A DNA stretch of 64,000 nt, from assembly GCA_963693305.1 (NCBI GenBank), contig OY855906.1:26717289-26781288 (forward strand), in the 5' to 3' direction. Of the stretch, positions 61,501-64,000 are shown in pieces. Under the pieces are notes generated by a model. It saw only the letters and a program-made list of their open reading frames with translations, ran no database searches and was not told where the DNA came from. Position 1 is the first letter of the stretch. Each line of letters begins with the position of its first letter. The DNA comes from Meandrina meandrites. Taxonomy: Eukaryota; Cnidaria; Anthozoa; Scleractinia; Meandrinidae. Both the position numbers and the translations under genes were made by a program.

Positions 61501-62557
61501 GAATGTAAATAAGTCATTGTTGCGTTCAAAACATCACTTGGAAGAGAAAACAGAATACAGTACAATGTACTGTTAACCTAACACAGTTATTTTCTTGCTT
61601 CTGTTGCTTCCTTTGCTGAACTATAGCTTTCGCCAATGTAACTTCATTGCTGCTTCCTCTTGCTGTCTGCTTTTCTTTCTTGATTTCTAACCAAAGAGAA
61701 ATAAAGAGAGTTGACTGTATTAGAAGGATTGGGAATAAGCGCTCGCCCACTCGCCCAGGCGAGCGTCAAAACTGTTGGGCGAGTAAAATCACCGATCACT
61801 CGACCTTTTTGGCGAGTACGATTTTCAGCTGCAGAACATATTATTCAAAACATATTATTCAAAACAAAATTCGTTGCAACGTCATATGAGGTCAAAGATA
61901 CCTTCTTTTTTGCCGTTTGAGGCCGATAACTAAAAAACTAGACAGCGAAAGTCTTTGTTTTTCATATATTTTTGTCTACTGGGCAAAACAAGCAATCTAA
62001 CAATGTTTAAAAAAATTCTGTAGGTAGGGTTCAGAGCCACCTCAAATTAGTGAAAAAATGACGTAGCTTCGAATCCTACTAACAGTGGCCTAACGGAGAA
62101 GCAAGGAGACGCAAAAGGAAACCTTGTGTCTGCTTGCGCCTCCGTTTTTCCAGGCCTTTAGGCACTTTAATGAGTAATACACTTAAAACTGTTTTTATTT
62201 CTCTACCGATTATCGCACATTTGCTTACCAAAAAGGGAGGAATTCATTCAGTTCTCTACAGGAAAATCTCTAAGGTATTTAGCAACGTGTACGTTAAAAC
62301 AGAATAGTTAATAACGCAACCAAACCAAGGCGGTTCAAAACTACAGTGTAAGCTCATTTGATAGCGAGCACCACTTCCTAAATCACAAACTGCTACAACT
62401 CTTACACAAAACAACTACTTCAAAATGAATTTATACAACCGGCTACCTTAAAATTGAGCCCCCCTTCCACTTGCTTCGGAAATAAACCCCTGAACTTAAC
62501 TCGAAGACGCACAAACGTCAATAATACCTTTCCTCTCCTTCCCCGAAAATAAATGAG

Positions 62558-62609
<52 letters not shown>

Positions 62610-63051
62610 ACATAAGTCGGCATGTTAGACTGGAAAGGGACACGAAATTTGTCCGTCAATCAAGCAAGGCTATCTAGACTAAACCGAGTGTACCGCAGAC
62701 CTGTAATTATTTTAGGAATGATTTTAATTATTGAGTTCTTGTTATTAAGGAAAATATAAAACGACCTGGCAAGGTATACCCCTTTGGAAAGACTGCCTTG
62801 ACCTGATAATTGTGCAACAACTTCTATGGGAAGTGAAACCTCAAACTGTCATCGAGATTGGAGCGTACATGGGAGGCTCAGCTCTGTGGACAGCGGACAT
62901 GCTTAAAATGTTCGGGATTAAGTCACGTGTCCTATCTATGGACATTGATCTCTCGTTGCTTGATCCAGTCGCCAAAGAATACCCGGATGTCACTTTTATT
63001 GAAGGAGATTCGGATGATATTGAAAAATACTTCCCTGAGAAACTGCTTAAG
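58590..63051 (+). CDS. CmcI-like (cephalosporin hydroxylase family) SAM methyltransferase, 5' part
   Basis: Two exons are visible: 58590-58764 (ATG at 58608, second ATG at 58614) and 62750-63051, separated by a 4-kb intron; the next donor GTAAGA is at 63052 and I found no further exon before 64000. Exon 1 encodes a charged helix (DIDKEVAELEKQRYARFQDR). Exon 2 encodes TTWQGIPLWKDCLDLIIVQQ, then LLWEVKPQTVIEIGAYMGGS, then SMDIDLSLLD and FIEGDSDDIEKYF. The IEIGAYMGGS element is the glycine-rich SAM-binding loop and MDID the acidic end of beta-2 of a class I methyltransferase; the W-G-P-L-W-K lead-in is typical of the CmcI/rhamnosyl O-methyltransferase family (Pfam 'cephalosporin hydroxylase'), which is mainly bacterial. 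Substrate unknown. The first exon may itself be preceded by a coding or leader exon, since no in-frame stop precedes ATG within it. Confidence 0.8.
58843..59496. mobile_element. MITE (~650 bp) with AATT duplication
   Basis: AAGGGGGGTGACTCTTAACT at the left and the near-complement GTTAAGAGTCTCCCCCCTT at the right, flanked by AATT. Interior non-coding. Confidence 0.7.
59507..59558. repeat. short perfect hairpin
   Basis: GGAAGTTTGGAGAGC and its exact complement around a 20-nt loop, directly next to the preceding element. Confidence 0.75.
59843..60286. mobile_element. MITE (~440 bp)
   Basis: AGGCTGTCTCTGTAAAAGCG and complement at the ends; arms extend through GGTCTGGTCGATCTGGCTT. Interior also carries GAGCGCTCGTTTGGGTGAAC and its partial mirror. 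Confidence 0.75.
60575..61270 (+). pseudogene. acidic N-terminal protein remnant, possibly piggyBac-like, split by a MITE
   Basis: A start-like MSRRPVRYTMQDVLDYLDG and FAVPDSGFESDVTW run up to the MITE at 60677; after it, in a different frame, come DIILPQDLLEPENNEI and ALEDEEADDEDSSDR. Acidic leaders of this kind precede the DDE core in piggyBac-type transposases (PGBD4-like), but no core is present, so this is a guess. Confidence 0.35.
60677..61097. mobile_element. MITE with 8-bp duplication, G-rich ends
   Basis: CCCGGGGG...TACTCCCATA at the left and TATGGGAGTACCCCCCGGG at the right; GACATGGA flanks both sides (60669-60676, 61098-61105). Interior words such as ACCCTATTTAAGGA occur in both orientations. 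A hAT-type insertion is likely. Confidence 0.85.
62235..62447 (+). repeat. direct repeat C, copy 2
   Basis: Same orientation as copy 1 and 4.4 kb downstream, with an additional segment around 62331-62357 (GGTTCAAAACTACAGTGTAA). The first exon of the methyltransferase gene lies between the copies. Confidence 0.85.
62552..62608. repeat. (TAAA)n microsatellite
   Basis: About 14 TAAA units in the methyltransferase intron. Confidence 0.9.
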
Positions 63052-63174
63052 GTAAGAGCCGTGTATTCTGAGCCATGTGTTATGACCTTATTAACCGTTC
63101 GTCAGAAATTTTGAGAGGTCTTGGGCGTGGCTCAATTTCATTTCAATTGAATTTAATATAGGCACATGGCCCCG

Positions 63175-63237
63175 TGATCAACGCGCTGGTCCTTTAATCC
63201 AAAGGTGCAAGATTCAAGAGTTGTTTACCATTTAGAA
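63175..63237 (+). ncRNA. degenerate tRNA-like (Lys-like) repeat fragment
   Basis: GTGATCAACGCGCTGGT followed by CCTTTAATCC and GGTGCAAGATTCAAG resembles a decayed D arm, a TTT-anticodon arm and a B box. Weak; no cloverleaf closes. Confidence 0.3.
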
Positions 63238-63643
63238 AAAAAATTCGAAAACTTCGCTTGGAAATTTCTGTTCGGGAATAATGTGTTCGATTTAAAGTTT
63301 TCCCAAAGAAACCGCCGTTTTGGTTGAACCGTGATGTAAATTTGGCATGGCTGTAAATAGCCGAAGCTCATTTCCCGATGCCATTATTGGTAACCAATCT
63401 TTTCGGGATGGACGGTGCCATATCTGCTCTAGTTCAGGCCTGGATAAGGTCGAAACTGTGCTTTCATTATTAGATGAAATTAGGCTTAGATAAGACGATT
63501 ACTAAATCTAAGTTAGATTCACGCTTAGGTTAGGGATAGGGATAGGGTCATCTATTATAGATGTAATAGTAAGAAAGTCACCTTATATAATTATTTTTTT
63601 TTTCTTTTGGGTGGGGGGGGGGGGGGGGGGGTTGGCTGATTAA

Positions 63644-63716
63644 CGTGGTGGTGTAGTGGTGAGAGAGGGCTGCTAGCATGCCAGAGGTTTCAGTTTCGAT
63701 TCTGGGTGGTGACGTA
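63644..63716 (+). ncRNA. tRNA-Ala-like SINE head
   Basis: GTGGTGTAGTGGTGAGAG (A-box-like), CTGCTAGCATGCCAG (AGC anticodon arm) and GGTTTCAGTTTCGATTC (B-box-like) appear at tRNA spacing. It follows a 19-nt G run. A pol III derived repeat is the best reading. Confidence 0.45.
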
Positions 63717-64000
63717 CAATTTTCATTTTTCTCTTTAGCAAAAGAAAAAATTCGATGATTGTAAAAAAATTTCTAAGGGTCGCTAGAATTTTTTTTTTTG
63801 TATTTTAATAGTTTTTATTGTTTTTTGCAACATGGACATAATTACAACTCTAATATTACAATGCCTTCTAACAAGATCCACATTCGCTAGAATGGCAGCG
63901 ACCGTTTACGGAACGGAAATTTGCATAGCCGAAAGCCCTGGAGCTGGTGCTAAAGATAATATAACATAAATTTCTATTTGGAACGTCCCATCAGGACAAC

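Larger units (their letters stand above)
58765..62749 (+). other. 4-kb intron of the methyltransferase gene, packed with transposons
   Basis: Donor GTGAGT, acceptor TATTAAG. It holds three inverted-repeat elements (58843-59496, 59843-60286, 60677-61097), a short perfect hairpin (59507-59558), remnants of an acidic coding segment (60575-61270), a second copy of the 57785 repeat (62235-62447) and a (TAAA)n tract. The stretch 61270-62235 shows repeated 'taagacggacac' words near 61300-61400 and otherwise nothing I can assign. Confidence 0.75.
63052..64000. other. downstream intron / unassigned
   Basis: Follows the GTAAGA donor of the methyltransferase exon. Holds two tRNA-like repeat heads and a 19-nt G run (63613-63631). 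No further exon of the gene recognised. Confidence 0.5.

Overview
This is a eukaryotic, animal nuclear window, most likely from a cnidarian and probably a stony coral. The evidence is GT-AG introns of roughly 100 bp to 2.5 kb, small exons, AT-rich non-coding DNA, a clear ciliary gene (CEP104), a secreted PAN-EGF gene and a dense load of short inverted-repeat transposons. The species assignment is an inference from gene content and repeat style; no marker here fixes it.

Three host genes are supported. (1) CEP104, plus strand, 6387-32020, can be followed exon by exon. Thirty-seven coding exons with consistent phases give 885 residues: jelly-roll domain, coiled coil, proline-rich linker, TOG domain, second coiled coil, zinc-finger array and basic tail. 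(2) A four-exon minus-strand gene, 38535-35474, encodes a 302-residue predicted secreted protein: signal peptide, PAN/Apple domain, EGF domain and a C-terminal domain I do not recognise. (3) The 5' part of a plus-strand gene at 58590-63051 continues beyond what I can assemble and encodes a methyltransferase resembling the cephalosporin-hydroxylase/CmcI-like family.

Nearly everything else is mobile or repetitive DNA. Positions 1-6354 hold several inverted-repeat elements upstream of CEP104. CEP104 introns carry many hairpin MITEs, a degraded tandem-repeat AT-rich intron (13950-16020), and a 5'-truncated CR1/L2-like retrotransposon in antisense that ends in a 580-bp (TAGA)n tract. A 0.6-kb (TTCG)n array starts 10 bp after the stop codon of the secreted gene. 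Positions 39430-42250 are a tandem pair of about 1.2-kb units, one interrupted by a nearly perfect 451-bp palindrome.

The most structured region is 42632-48538. It is a DNA transposon with about 550-bp inverted repeats and decayed minus-strand coding sequence with nuclease-like motifs, best matched to the Academ superfamily. Its left terminal repeat was split by a second, 2.1-kb palindromic transposon that carries mirrored copies of an HTH/integrase-like N-terminus and a 6-bp target duplication. Beyond it lie a wrecked BEL/Pao retrotransposon (about 49250-50330), a nested hAT-like/MITE pair (51401-52198), a MITE cluster with a tRNA-Thr-like gene (54988-55995), and further MITEs inside the long intron of the methyltransferase gene.

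The host genes do not form a pathway. CEP104 acts at cilium tips and centrioles, the PAN-EGF protein is extracellular, and the methyltransferase is probably metabolic. What links the window is its layered transposon history, where nesting and empty sites give relative insertion order.
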